NCBI GenBank assembly: GCA_011046145.1
Contig: DSBA01000025.1
Span: forward strand, 1-11,541
Source: Candidatus Uhrbacteria bacterium
Lineage (GTDB): Bacteria > Patescibacteriota > Patescibacteriia > CAIXNZ01
Reading direction: 5' to 3'
Length of the DNA stretch: 11,541 nt
In this document: positions 1 to 6,650 of the stretch, in pieces
How the letters are laid out: each line of letters begins with the position of its first letter
Position numbering within the stretch: the first letter of the stretch is position 1
Notes under the pieces: model-generated
What the model was told of the DNA's origin: nothing
The model's database searches: none
The model's input: only the letters and a program-made list of their open reading frames with translations
Program-made: the position numbers and the translations under genes

Positions 1-1
1 A

Positions 2-256
2 ATTGAGCGCGACGCTGGCGGATCAATCATCAATCATTGGAGACCGGATCAAGTAAAAGCAACTCTAATTCCTATTTTGAAAGAGGATAAACAAAAAGAA
101 ATCAAAAAATTGATTGAAGAATCATTTAACAACAGAAAATTATCCAAATCCCTGCTTGAAATTGCCAAGCGAGGCGTGGAAATGGCAATAGAAAAAGATG
201 AAAAGGAAGCGGAAAAATGGATAAGTGAGCAAACCAAGGCCTTACCTACAAAATAA
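2..256 (+). CDS. hsdS: Type I restriction-modification specificity subunit (HsdS), C-terminal fragment
   Basis: The frame is open from the window edge to a TAA at 254-256 and gives the last 84 residues of a protein whose start lies outside the window. It begins with a GGSIINHWRPDQV stretch, then an IPIL segment, then a long charged helix rich in E and K. From family knowledge, this matches the end of HsdS subunits: the last conserved region of the second target-recognition half (commonly GSI-x-HWRPEQV), followed by a coiled-coil helix that packs against HsdM. HsdS sets which DNA sequence the HsdMS methylase and HsdRMS nuclease recognise. HsdM and HsdR would be expected upstream but cannot be seen. 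The stop is followed by a C-rich spacer with no clear terminator. Identification rests on motif memory only; the recognition specificity cannot be read from this fragment. Confidence 0.8.
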   Translation: MERDAGGSIINHWRPDQVKATLIPILKEDKQKEIKKLIEESFNNRKLSKSLLEIAKRGVEMAIEKDEKEAEKWISEQTKALPTK

Positions 257-322
257 AAATCACCCCCCACCACCCTCTTAATTTTACAACCCCGCCCCTA
301 TCCGCTAACTGGCAGATACCCC

Positions 323-351
323 TTGCCTTTCCCCCCGCCCCGTGCTATATT
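323..351 (+). promoter_or_regulatory. Predicted sigma70-type promoter of the RRM gene
   Basis: TTGCCT at 323-328 and TATATT at 346-351 are separated by 17 nt. The spacer is almost pure C (331-336 and 338-341), which is striking in this AT-rich DNA. Transcription would start near 358, leaving a leader of about 107 nt before the ATG at 465. That is long for such a small gene and could allow regulation by RNA structure. Confidence 0.6.
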
Positions 352-464
352 TAATATGTATTTAGCGATTGCATCTTATTTTTTAAGTGCGAAGGTCGAT
401 CGCTGATTTTAAATCAATAAGACAAAAAAAATTAAATTTTTCTTTGTTAAACAGGCAAATTAAA

Positions 465-725
465 ATGGGAAAAAATTTATACGTCGGAAACTTGCCTTAT
501 TCTGTTGACGACAACAAATTGGCAGAAATCTTTTCCGCAGCCGGCACAGTTGAATCAGCTAATGTCATTACTGACAAATTCTCTGGCCGTTCAAAAGGTT
601 TTGGTTTTGTGACCATGTCAAGCGATGATGAGGCGCAAAAAGCTATTTCTGAATTCAATGAAAAAGAAGTTGATGGCAGAAACATTAAGGTAAATGAAGC
701 TCGGCCAAAAGAAGACAGACAATAA
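465..725 (+). CDS. Small single-RRM RNA-binding protein
   Basis: This 86-aa protein is essentially one RNA-recognition motif. RNP2 is LYVGNL at residues 5-10 and RNP1 is KGFGFVTM at 44-51, with the aromatic residues that stack on RNA bases present in both. The beta-alpha-beta-beta-alpha-beta pattern is complete and ends in KVNEARPKEDRQ. It resembles the small glycine-rich RNA-binding proteins (Rbp) of cyanobacteria and many other bacteria, but lacks the Gly/Arg-rich tail. Those proteins bind single-stranded RNA in the cytoplasm, often under cold or stress; the target here is unknown. An earlier in-frame GTG at 387 exists, but the extra 26 residues are not RRM-like and homologues begin at MGKNLYVGNLP, so ATG 465 is chosen. 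No strong SD precedes it. The gene is monocistronic, with its own promoter and terminator. Confidence 0.9.
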   Translation: MGKNLYVGNLPYSVDDNKLAEIFSAAGTVESANVITDKFSGRSKGFGFVTMSSDDEAQKAISEFNEKEVDGRNIKVNEARPKEDRQ

Positions 726-742
726 GTTGACGATATTATTTC

Positions 743-780
743 AAAAAAAACATCCGGTCAAATGGCCGGGTGTTTTTTTG
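743..780 (+). terminator. Intrinsic terminator of the RRM gene
   Basis: A 10-bp stem (750-759 with 764-773, including two G-T pairs) and an AAAT loop are followed by a run of seven T. An A-tract precedes the stem, so it may work weakly in the other direction. It lies 24 nt after the RRM stop codon. Confidence 0.85.
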
Positions 781-896
781 AAGCTAACAAACCCGCGCTT
801 TGTCCTTAATATTTGACTGCCTTTACAAACTAAATCCTGATCTTCTCTCTTCCCTCTTTTTCCCTAGCGATCCAAAGCCCCATCCATAGCTGGGGG

Positions 897-974
897 TTTG
901 GGGGTGGCAATTAAGCGTCCCAAATCAATGCATCAAAAGTTTTTATTTGCACGAGCGCATTTGCCACCCCCAAA
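897..974. repeat. 14-bp perfect inverted repeat with 50-nt spacer
   Basis: TTTGGGGGTGGCAA at 897-910 is the exact reverse complement of 961-974. The 50-nt interior has no repeat of its own. No flanking target-site duplication is visible, so a transposon origin is not supported by the sequence alone. It could be an intergenic repeat or a long-range RNA stem. Confidence 0.7.
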
Positions 975-983
975 ACTTTTTTG

Positions 984-1011
984 CTTACTTTTTTAGTTAT
1001 AAAAAAGTAAG
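984..1011. repeat. 12-bp perfect hairpin, GTTA loop
   Basis: CTTACTTTTTTA at 984-995 pairs perfectly with 1000-1011 around the tetranucleotide GTTA. It is AT-rich and lacks a T-tail, so it does not look like an intrinsic terminator. It lies 9 nt from the 897-974 inverted repeat, and the two may form one element. Confidence 0.65.
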
Positions 1012-1119
1012 AATCTATTACTCCTGCAGATAAAAATAAAGCTTTATAATCCTTACCTGACATCCGTGGCTCGGCCAAAGCAGACCCAAACCTAAAACGC
1101 GCAGCCAAAACTACTAAAA

Positions 1120-1150
1120 GCAAAAAACTCCGCCAGGCGGAGTTTTTTGC
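1120..1150 (-). terminator. Terminator of the type IV pilus operon
   Basis: A 14-bp stem (GCAAAAAACTCCGC pairing with its complement around CAG) carries T-runs on both strands, so it can stop transcription in either direction. It begins 18 nt after the stop of the last pilin gene on the minus strand. Confidence 0.9.
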
Positions 1151-1168
1151 TTGTTGAAAAATTCAAGC

Positions 1169-1606
1169 TTATCTTTGCGCTTCAATAACCGCACCTAATT
1201 CAGCTTTGGGCGCTGAAACCAAAACCCGGCCATTAATAGTGCTGATCAGATAACCAGCGCCATTAGTAACCAAACCGCCTTGAGGATCTTCTGGCATTTT
1301 AACTACATAAAGAGCGTTATCAGTCAAAACAGATAAATCAACCAGGCCAGTGCAGTCAATGGCATTGGTTTTGCAGATTTCAGTTGGCGTGGCTGTAATG
1401 GTTGCGGGCAAAGCGCCTTGGTTGTCAACCCCATACTGCCAGGCCGCGTTTAAAACAGTGTTAACATTGCTCCAGCGCGCCGCATTGCGGGCCAAAGCAA
1501 ACTGGCGGGCAGGATTAATGGCAATGATGACAATCGCCGCCAAAATAGCAATAATGGCAATCACCACCAAAAGCTCAATCAGGGTAAAACCTTTTTGTTT
1601 TTTCAT
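1169..1606 (-). CDS. Type IV pilin, probable major subunit
   Basis: This is a 145-aa prepilin. The leader MKKQKG is cut after Gly6 by prepilin peptidase, and the mature protein starts FTLIELLVVIAIIAILAAI, with Glu at +5 and a long hydrophobic helix (residues 7-30). The helix continues into INPARQFALARNAARWSNV and a small globular domain with Cys78 and Cys85, which could form a disulfide. Length, the conserved INPARQ segment and the classic leader match pilins usually annotated as major subunits in CPR bacteria. It is last in the operon, 15 nt after pilM. After cleavage it would be polymerised by PilB and PilC into a surface fibre. No SD is visible. Whether this or another prepilin is the main subunit cannot be read from sequence; being last in the operon is unusual but not disqualifying. 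Confidence 0.9.
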   Translation of the reverse strand: MKKQKGFTLIELLVVIAIIAILAAIVIIAINPARQFALARNAARWSNVNTVLNAAWQYGVDNQGALPATITATPTEICKTNAIDCTGLVDLSVLTDNALYVVKMPEDPQGGLVTNGAGYLISTINGRVLVSAPKAELGAVIEAQR

Positions 1607-1621
1607 GGCTTTAAAATTTAA

Positions 1622-2698
1622 TTATTTGTTAATATCTTTAAGTAAGTTAATGCCTTGGGCCAAAGAATCCTTGTCAAGCCCGCGCAAAGCCAAACCAATC
1701 GCATTGCTGTAAAGTATAATATCTTTAGATTTTAATTTGCCAGCCAGATCAACTTTTTGCGCTGGATCGCCCAGTTCAATCTGCCAAGACAGGAATTTTT
1801 GCCTCAATTTTTTTAATAAGCCTTTGAGCAAACTGGTGCCGCCGGCTAAAATGATTTTTTTTACGGGTTGTTTATTTTTATTCTCATAATCAGCTGCTAT
1901 TTTTTGAATTTCTAAAAAAACAGGCTCAAAAATTGAAAATAGAACCGAATCTTCAATAGCAGCCGCGCCTTTTTGCTTTTTTATCTTTTCAGCCTGCTTT
2001 AAATTGATTTGCAAAGTTTCAGCAATCTTTTTATCCAAAACCGAGCCGCCCACAGCAAAATTAACCTGATAACGAAACCCTTGGCAATCAACTAAAAACA
2101 AATCCGTGGAATAACCGCCTAAATCTAAAACAAAACAAGGCTCTTTGTTGTCTTTAAGCAAAGAGCGCGCCAAACAAGCTGATTCAAAATCAAGAACCGC
2201 CAAATTAAGGCCGGCTGCTTGGCACAAATCAAAATACTGCCTGATTATTTTTTTCTCCGCGGCAATGAAAAAAAACTCTTGGGAATTTTTCCCGGTTTCA
2301 ACCAATCTATAATCAAAAAAATAATCAGATAGGTCAAGCGGCAAAATTTCTCCGGCTTTGGCCATGATTGCGGCTTGCAAATCGCCTGTTTTATCTGCGA
2401 TTTTTAAATTGGCAAAATAAACAATTTTATCAGGCAATGAAAGCAGGCAGTTTTTGTTTTTTAACTTATTAGCCTGCCAGATTTCTTTTAAAATCCCGGC
2501 CAAACCCGCTGAATCAATTATTTGGCAATTTTTAATCAGCCCGGGCTTTAATTCTTGACGATAAGCAAAAGCTATTTTGGGCTTGCCTGGTTTTGGGGCC
2601 AGCTGGATCAATTCCAAAGAAGTCTCAGCCAAATCAAGCGCGACCATTGGAAATTTGCCGTTAAAAATTTTCCCCCTGATTAAATCAAAAATAGGCAT
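1622..2698 (-). CDS. pilM: Type IV pilus assembly protein PilM (actin-like ATPase)
   Basis: This 358-aa, soluble, FtsA/actin-fold protein shows phosphate-1 VALDLAE at residues 19-25, phosphate-2 VLDLGGYSTDL at 190-200 and adenosine motif IILAGGTSLLKG at 282-293. The AIGLALRG near the end is typical of PilM. In studied systems PilM sits under the inner membrane and connects PilB and PilC to PilN/PilO by binding a short INLLP-type peptide at the PilN N-terminus. Here no PilN or PilO gene follows, yet the C-terminus of PilM itself ends GINLLKDINK, which resembles that peptide (see findings). The gene lies between the PilX-like prepilin and the last pilin, with 37 nt and 15 nt gaps. There is no SD. 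The start at 2698 gives the expected N-terminus a few residues before phosphate-1. Confidence 0.9.
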   Translation of the reverse strand: MPIFDLIRGKIFNGKFPMVALDLAETSLELIQLAPKPGKPKIAFAYRQELKPGLIKNCQIIDSAGLAGILKEIWQANKLKNKNCLLSLPDKIVYFANLKIADKTGDLQAAIMAKAGEILPLDLSDYFFDYRLVETGKNSQEFFFIAAEKKIIRQYFDLCQAAGLNLAVLDFESACLARSLLKDNKEPCFVLDLGGYSTDLFLVDCQGFRYQVNFAVGGSVLDKKIAETLQINLKQAEKIKKQKGAAAIEDSVLFSIFEPVFLEIQKIAADYENKNKQPVKKIILAGGTSLLKGLLKKLRQKFLSWQIELGDPAQKVDLAGKLKSKDIILYSNAIGLALRGLDKDSLAQGINLLKDINK

Positions 2699-2735
2699 AA
2701 TGTTTATTTTAAAAGCTAAAACTTTAAACAGTAAT

Positions 2736-3140
2736 TTATTTGATAAATTCTTCCCATGATTGAATTATTGTCTTGGGCCTTAATTGGGAGATCTCAATCC
2801 TGATATTTTTTCTGGCCAAGCCAAGCTCGCTGCTGGCAAAAACAGTCCGATTCTCATTGCCGCTGCCCCAAATGTCTTCCACTTGGCAGCTTTGCCCGTC
2901 AATGACTAAACTTTCATTGCCGCCATAAGATTCGTCTGCCTGCAATTTTAATAAAGCATAATGGCCGCAGGCATTGGCCAGATAATAACTCCTGATCGCG
3001 TGGTTGGATTCTACCATGCTTAATTTTTGAGTCAAACTGGAAAAAGTAATGGCCAAAACCAATAATAAAACCACGGCGCTAATAATAATCAGGGAGATTA
3101 AAGCAATATAGCCGTTTTTTTGTTTTTTAATATTATCCAT
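2736..3140 (-). CDS. PilX/GspK-like minor prepilin
   Basis: This 134-aa protein has a basic leader MDNIKKQKNG followed by a single hydrophobic helix (residues 11-33). It then has a MVESN-x-AIRSYYLANACGHYALLKL stretch, which resembles the region after the helix in PilX and GspK proteins. A prepilin peptidase cut after Gly10 would leave Tyr at +1 and Ile at +5, so the normal Glu5 is missing. GspK is the known pseudopilin that also lacks Glu5 and caps the tip of the filament. Cys58 and Cys85 may form a disulfide. It ends 37 nt before pilM and starts 2 nt after the previous gene, so translation is probably coupled. A weak GGA lies upstream of the ATG. Function in the tip or initiation complex is inferred. 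Confidence 0.75.
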   Translation of the reverse strand: MDNIKKQKNGYIALISLIIISAVVLLLVLAITFSSLTQKLSMVESNHAIRSYYLANACGHYALLKLQADESYGGNESLVIDGQSCQVEDIWGSGNENRTVFASSELGLARKNIRIEISQLRPKTIIQSWEEFIK

Positions 3141-3142
3141 AA

Positions 3143-3652
3143 TTATCTTTCCATTTTAACTGAAGTTTGTAAAATAATAGGCTCATTTTTACCCAGGCTG
3201 CTGGCGCTCTGCAATTCCAAAATCACCTGAATAATCGCTGGCTCGCCGCTAAAGCCCAAATTGCTAAAAATCAGGCTATTGACTTTAACCAAATCATTGG
3301 TCAAAGCAACCGGCTGATTATCAGCCAGTTTGATTTTAATTTTACTGTCTTTAACAAAAAACTCTACCGGGTTTATTTCAGGATTTGACATGTTCAAAGA
3401 AAGCCTCTCGCTTATGCCTTGTAAAGGGCTATTTAAACCTGGCGCGTTATGCAGATACCAGGCGATTCTATTCAAGGCAAACTGGCCATTATCCATAACT
3501 TCTATCCGGTTATTGATTTTTGCCTTTAAAATCAAATTCTCCTGCAAAAAAATAATTAAAAAAAGCAGGACAATCGCCAGAATGCCAATATAAAGAATCA
3601 GCTCAATCAAACTAAAACCATTATTTTTTAAGCCTGTTTTTTTTCTTAACAT
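3143..3652 (-). CDS. PilW/GspJ-like minor prepilin
   Basis: This is a 169-aa prepilin with a 12-residue leader ending NNG. The predicted mature start is FSLIELILYIGILAIVLLF, with Glu at +5 and a hydrophobic helix to about residue 40. The NNRIEVMDNGQFALNRIAWYLHNA segment after the helix is the part that most resembles PilW/GspJ-type minor pilins. The rest is a beta-rich domain with no cysteines. It starts 3 nt after the stop of the large prepilin and ends 2 nt before the PilX-like gene. This order (PilV-, PilW- and PilX-like) matches minor-pilin clusters that build a tip complex starting pilus assembly. No SD is seen. Confidence 0.8.
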   Translation of the reverse strand: MLRKKTGLKNNGFSLIELILYIGILAIVLLFLIIFLQENLILKAKINNRIEVMDNGQFALNRIAWYLHNAPGLNSPLQGISERLSLNMSNPEINPVEFFVKDSKIKIKLADNQPVALTNDLVKVNSLIFSNLGFSGEPAIIQVILELQSASSLGKNEPIILQTSVKMER

Positions 3653-3655
3653 TTT

Positions 3656-4987
3656 TTATTGAAAATCAATTATAACCTGGCCCTCAATTGTGCCGCCTTT
3701 GGCCTGGACAATAATCGGCTGGCCGTCAGCCAGACTGCCGGCTGGCAAAGTTATTTTAAAAACCTCGCTTTCCCCGTTTTTTATGCCTTCGCCAATTGTT
3801 TCAAACTTAATGGCATAAAAAGGCTTATTAGTCGGGTTTTCCACTTTAAACAAATTATGGTTGCCAAGATAAGTGCTTTTGTCTTGAGGGCTTAAAGCCG
3901 CCACACCCACAGGCAGGCTAATTGCCACATGGCTTAATGCCTTTGAATTATTATTTTTGACAACAACAATAAGCTCATCAACTTCACTTTCATTTTCTAT
4001 GACAATAATATCAAAACCATTGTCAGAATCTTCCGCATAATTATCAGGCGGCAAACAAACCCAAGGCTGCCAATAATAAACCAGGCTTGTTTCCCGGCTC
4101 ATTAAAGGACGGCTGGTTTTGGGGTCCAAAAGCCGTCCCCCAATATGGATTTCTACTTTTTGATCAGCCGGCCGAATGCCCGGCCAAAAAACAGCCAAAG
4201 AAAATTCCGCGGCATTATCAACCAAGCCTTGATTAAAATATTCAATTACTGTCCTTTTATCTTCAGGATAAACAATATAATAAGAAAGCAATAAATCAGC
4301 CTGTATTTCTTCAGGCAAAATCACCTGGCCGTTAACTGTAATAATTTTTGGTTCATATACGCACAAAGGCAGGTCATAATCAGTAAAAACAATCCCGCAA
4401 TCAGCCAGGCTGTCGCAGATATATTCATCATCAGGATCAGGCGGCAAACCAGCGCCAGCTTCATTGTTATCAAGGGCTGATTCACAGCCCGGATCATCAG
4501 GATAATCTATCAGGCCGTCACCGTCATTGTCTATACCGTCAGAACATTGGGCTACAAAATGCTGCCAACTGGATAAATAAGTCAGCGCTGAACTTATTTT
4601 ATTTTTATTCACAAGGCTCTGCCAGACAACTTCGCTTTTAATTTGTCTCAAATTATCATCAATTTCTTCAATGGTGATTAACCGATACCCCTGTTTCAAA
4701 AACTGTTCAATGTTTTCCGGTTCAGCTGCCAATTGCCATTTATTATCAGCTAAAATCAAGCCGTATTGCCCAGGCGCCAAAGCCTGCCAATTATTGGCTC
4801 CGATCGCTTTCACAGCTTCCAAACCTTCTTGAACCAAAAATTCAGCCTTGATCCTTTCCTGATTATCAAAACTGCTTTGCACATTATCTGCCAATAAATA
4901 GCTGAAACCAACAAAAATTATCAGAAATATAAAAACAACTAATAAAATTTCAATGACTGAAAAGCCGTTTTTAATTTTTTTTGCCAT
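3656..4987 (-). CDS. Large modular minor prepilin with a calcium-binding-type motif
   Basis: The 443-aa protein starts as a prepilin: leader MAKKIKNG, cut after Gly8, then FSVIEILLVVFIFLIIF with Glu at +5. Residues 40-145 form a pilin-like domain containing EFLVQEGLEAVKAI, typical of PilV-like minor pilins. Residues 148-176 carry C-S-D-G-I-D-N-D-G-D-G-x-x-D and DPGC...DNNE, an Asp-rich repeat known from bacterial secreted proteins and resembling thrombospondin-3/EF-hand-like calcium loops. Further cysteines (191, 197, 209, 311) suggest disulfides. Residues 335-443 look like an immunoglobulin-type beta sandwich (alternating hydrophobic strands, ELIVVVKN, AISLPVG). Typical prepilins have 130-200 residues, so over 250 are extra. 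A role as a tip adhesin or calcium-responsive tip protein is my inference. It starts 9 nt after the FimT-like gene stop, with no SD. Confidence 0.8.
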   Translation of the reverse strand: MAKKIKNGFSVIEILLVVFIFLIIFVGFSYLLADNVQSSFDNQERIKAEFLVQEGLEAVKAIGANNWQALAPGQYGLILADNKWQLAAEPENIEQFLKQGYRLITIEEIDDNLRQIKSEVVWQSLVNKNKISSALTYLSSWQHFVAQCSDGIDNDGDGLIDYPDDPGCESALDNNEAGAGLPPDPDDEYICDSLADCGIVFTDYDLPLCVYEPKIITVNGQVILPEEIQADLLLSYYIVYPEDKRTVIEYFNQGLVDNAAEFSLAVFWPGIRPADQKVEIHIGGRLLDPKTSRPLMSRETSLVYYWQPWVCLPPDNYAEDSDNGFDIIVIENESEVDELIVVVKNNNSKALSHVAISLPVGVAALSPQDKSTYLGNHNLFKVENPTNKPFYAIKFETIGEGIKNGESEVFKITLPAGSLADGQPIIVQAKGGTIEGQVIIDFQ

Positions 4988-4996
4988 TGATTATGT

Positions 4997-5425
4997 TTAA
5001 TAACTAATTAATCCCTGCTCATTAATTATAATTTCTTTTTGTTTCTGGCCGGATTTTATCAGCAAAGAGCCGCTTTGTTTGGGCAAAGCCGAACCTTGGC
5101 TAAAAACTATTTCTGAAAAACCGCTGATTTCAACCAAAGCCGGCAATTTTAAACTGAAATCCTGGCTTTCATCTCTCTGGCCATAACTCGGGCCCTGGAA
5201 TAAAACCATTTGCTTGTCCCCAAAATAAAGGCCAAAATCAGCGTTATTTTTCTGGATAAAAGCATTGCTTCTGGCTTGTTTTAATAAACCGATTATTTGT
5301 TCGTGAGTTTCATTAAAAACCTGTAGGTTATAAAAATTCAAACTAACAGGAATAATAATTACTGCCAAGAAAAAAATAACAGCCATAACAACTAAAACTT
5401 CTACCAATGTAAAGCCTTTTTTCAT
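4997..5425 (-). CDS. GspH/FimT-like prepilin
   Basis: This is a 142-aa prepilin with a minimal leader MKKG, then FTLVEVLVVMAVIFFLAVIII with Glu at +5. The segment LKQARSNAFIQKNNADFGLYF after the helix fits the GspH/FimT family (AR-x-x-A followed by beta strands). No cysteines are present. Its ATG overlaps the pilC TGA as ATGA (5422-5425), a tight coupling that makes separate translation starts unlikely and explains the missing SD. GspH/FimT proteins are minor (pseudo)pilins that help begin filament assembly, and some bind DNA in competence systems. Nothing here distinguishes those roles. Confidence 0.85.
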   Translation of the reverse strand: MKKGFTLVEVLVVMAVIFFLAVIIIPVSLNFYNLQVFNETHEQIIGLLKQARSNAFIQKNNADFGLYFGDKQMVLFQGPSYGQRDESQDFSLKLPALVEISGFSEIVFSQGSALPKQSGSLLIKSGQKQKEIIINEQGLISY

Positions 5426-6561
5426 ATGCTTTGGCTTAAAGTAGCAATAAATTCATAAATCGGGGAAATAATAGCTATGGCAATAAAAGCCACTAAAAAT
5501 CCAACTATAATTAATAAAACCGGCTCAACCACATTTGATAAATTTTTAGCTATATTATCAACCTCGCCTTCGTAATATTCAGCCAAATAAAGCAGATTAT
5601 CTTCCAAACTGCCAGTCCTTTCCCCCACGCTTACCATCTGGGCCAATAGATTAGGGAATAAATTTATTCTGGCTGACATTCTCATTGCTTCACCTAGTGA
5701 TTCGCCAGCTGTAATTTTGCCTTTGATCCTTTTCAGCTCATTTTTGTAAACTTCATTGGTCAGGCTTTCAATTGTTGTTTCCAAAGCAGGTTTAATTGCC
5801 ACTCCGCTTTGGAGCAAGATGCCCAAAATACGGCAAAAACGGGCCAAATTTAATTTTTTAATCAATTCACCCAAAAACGGCAGGCTGATTAAAAATCCCT
5901 GCCAATAAGGCCTTATTTTTTTTGTTTTAACAATAAAATTTAAAAAAATAATGCCAGCCAGCAATAAAACCAAAAACAATAAGCCATAATCCCGAATAAA
6001 AGCAGCCATGGCTAAAAGCGCTCTGGTTGTCCAGGGCAAAACCAGGTAAAAAGAAGTAAAAATCACCACTAACTGGGGCAGGATATAATAGCTTAACAAA
6101 GCAGCCAAAGCCAATAGGCAAATCAGGACCAAAGCCGGATATAGTGAAGCAGACTGAACTTTGCGGTTGAGTTCCAGATCTTTTTCCATCTGGTCAGCGG
6201 CTCTTTTTAAGGTTTCAGCCAAACGGCCGCTTTTTTCACCCACCAAAACCAGGCCAATAAAAACCCGGCTGAAATATTTAGGGAATTTAGACAGCGCCAT
6301 TGATAATTCTTGGCCAGTTTCCACATCTTTTCTGATTTTGGCGACAACGTATTTAAACTTGCCCACAAACTGCTCTTCCAAAATTATCAAGCTGTCAGCG
6401 ATATTAATGCCTGACCTTAAAAGCGTGGCTAAAATTCTGGCAAACAAAATTTTTTCCACGTTAAAACCAAAATTAATATACCAGTTTAAAAGTTTAAACT
6501 CGCTGGGCCTGGTTTTAACCAGTTCTGATAAAATTTTCTGTTTTGTTTTGGGTTTGGGCAT
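5422..6561 (-). CDS. pilC: Type IV pilus inner-membrane platform protein PilC
   Basis: This 379-aa protein has two copies of the T2SF/GspF domain. The first covers about residues 36-162 (ARILATLLRSGINIADSL, GEKSGRLAETL) and the second about 238-370 (LARFCRILGILLQSGV, VGERTGSLEDNL). Three membrane segments are evident near 140-165, 192-212 and 345-368. PilC sits in the cytoplasmic membrane, contacts the PilB hexamer and turns its rotation into pilin insertion at the pilus base. Family members usually have about 400 residues, so the N-terminal extension is slightly short. The ATG at 6561 has no SD. The frame stays open upstream to a TAA but offers no ATG, GTG or TTG, so this start is forced. 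An 88-nt gap separates it from pilB, the widest in the operon. Confidence 0.95.
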   Translation of the reverse strand: MPKPKTKQKILSELVKTRPSEFKLLNWYINFGFNVEKILFARILATLLRSGINIADSLIILEEQFVGKFKYVVAKIRKDVETGQELSMALSKFPKYFSRVFIGLVLVGEKSGRLAETLKRAADQMEKDLELNRKVQSASLYPALVLICLLALAALLSYYILPQLVVIFTSFYLVLPWTTRALLAMAAFIRDYGLLFLVLLLAGIIFLNFIVKTKKIRPYWQGFLISLPFLGELIKKLNLARFCRILGILLQSGVAIKPALETTIESLTNEVYKNELKRIKGKITAGESLGEAMRMSARINLFPNLLAQMVSVGERTGSLEDNLLYLAEYYEGEVDNIAKNLSNVVEPVLLIIVGFLVAFIAIAIISPIYEFIATLSQSI

Positions 6562-6650
6562 GGGTATATGCGTTAGCTGAACCGCTAAATTCTTTTCCCA
6601 AAAGGCGCGAAAAAGTTTCCTGAATTTTCCTGGTTATTTTTAGTGGCTCA

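Larger units (their letters stand above)
781..1119. other. Gene-poor spacer between two converging transcription units
   Basis: I see no convincing gene here. The only sizeable frame (minus, 911-1123) would start with TTG inside the pilus-operon terminator and lacks an SD. What the spacer does hold is structure: a 14-bp inverted repeat with G5/C5 runs (897-974) and a 12-bp perfect hairpin (984-1011), both described separately. It sits between the RRM terminator and the pilus-operon terminator, so both operons run into it. Confidence 0.6.

Noticed and set aside
387..464. N-terminal extension of the RRM protein from GTG 387
   Set aside because: Extra residues are not RRM-like and there is no SD; family proteins start at the equivalent of ATG 465.
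897..974. Miniature transposon (MITE)
   Set aside because: Inverted repeat ends are present, but no target-site duplication and no second copy can be seen in the window.
911..1123. Minus-strand 70-codon frame in the spacer
   Set aside because: It would start with TTG inside the pilus-operon terminator, has no SD and consists partly of the hairpin repeats. The stop touching the inverted repeat was noted but is not enough.
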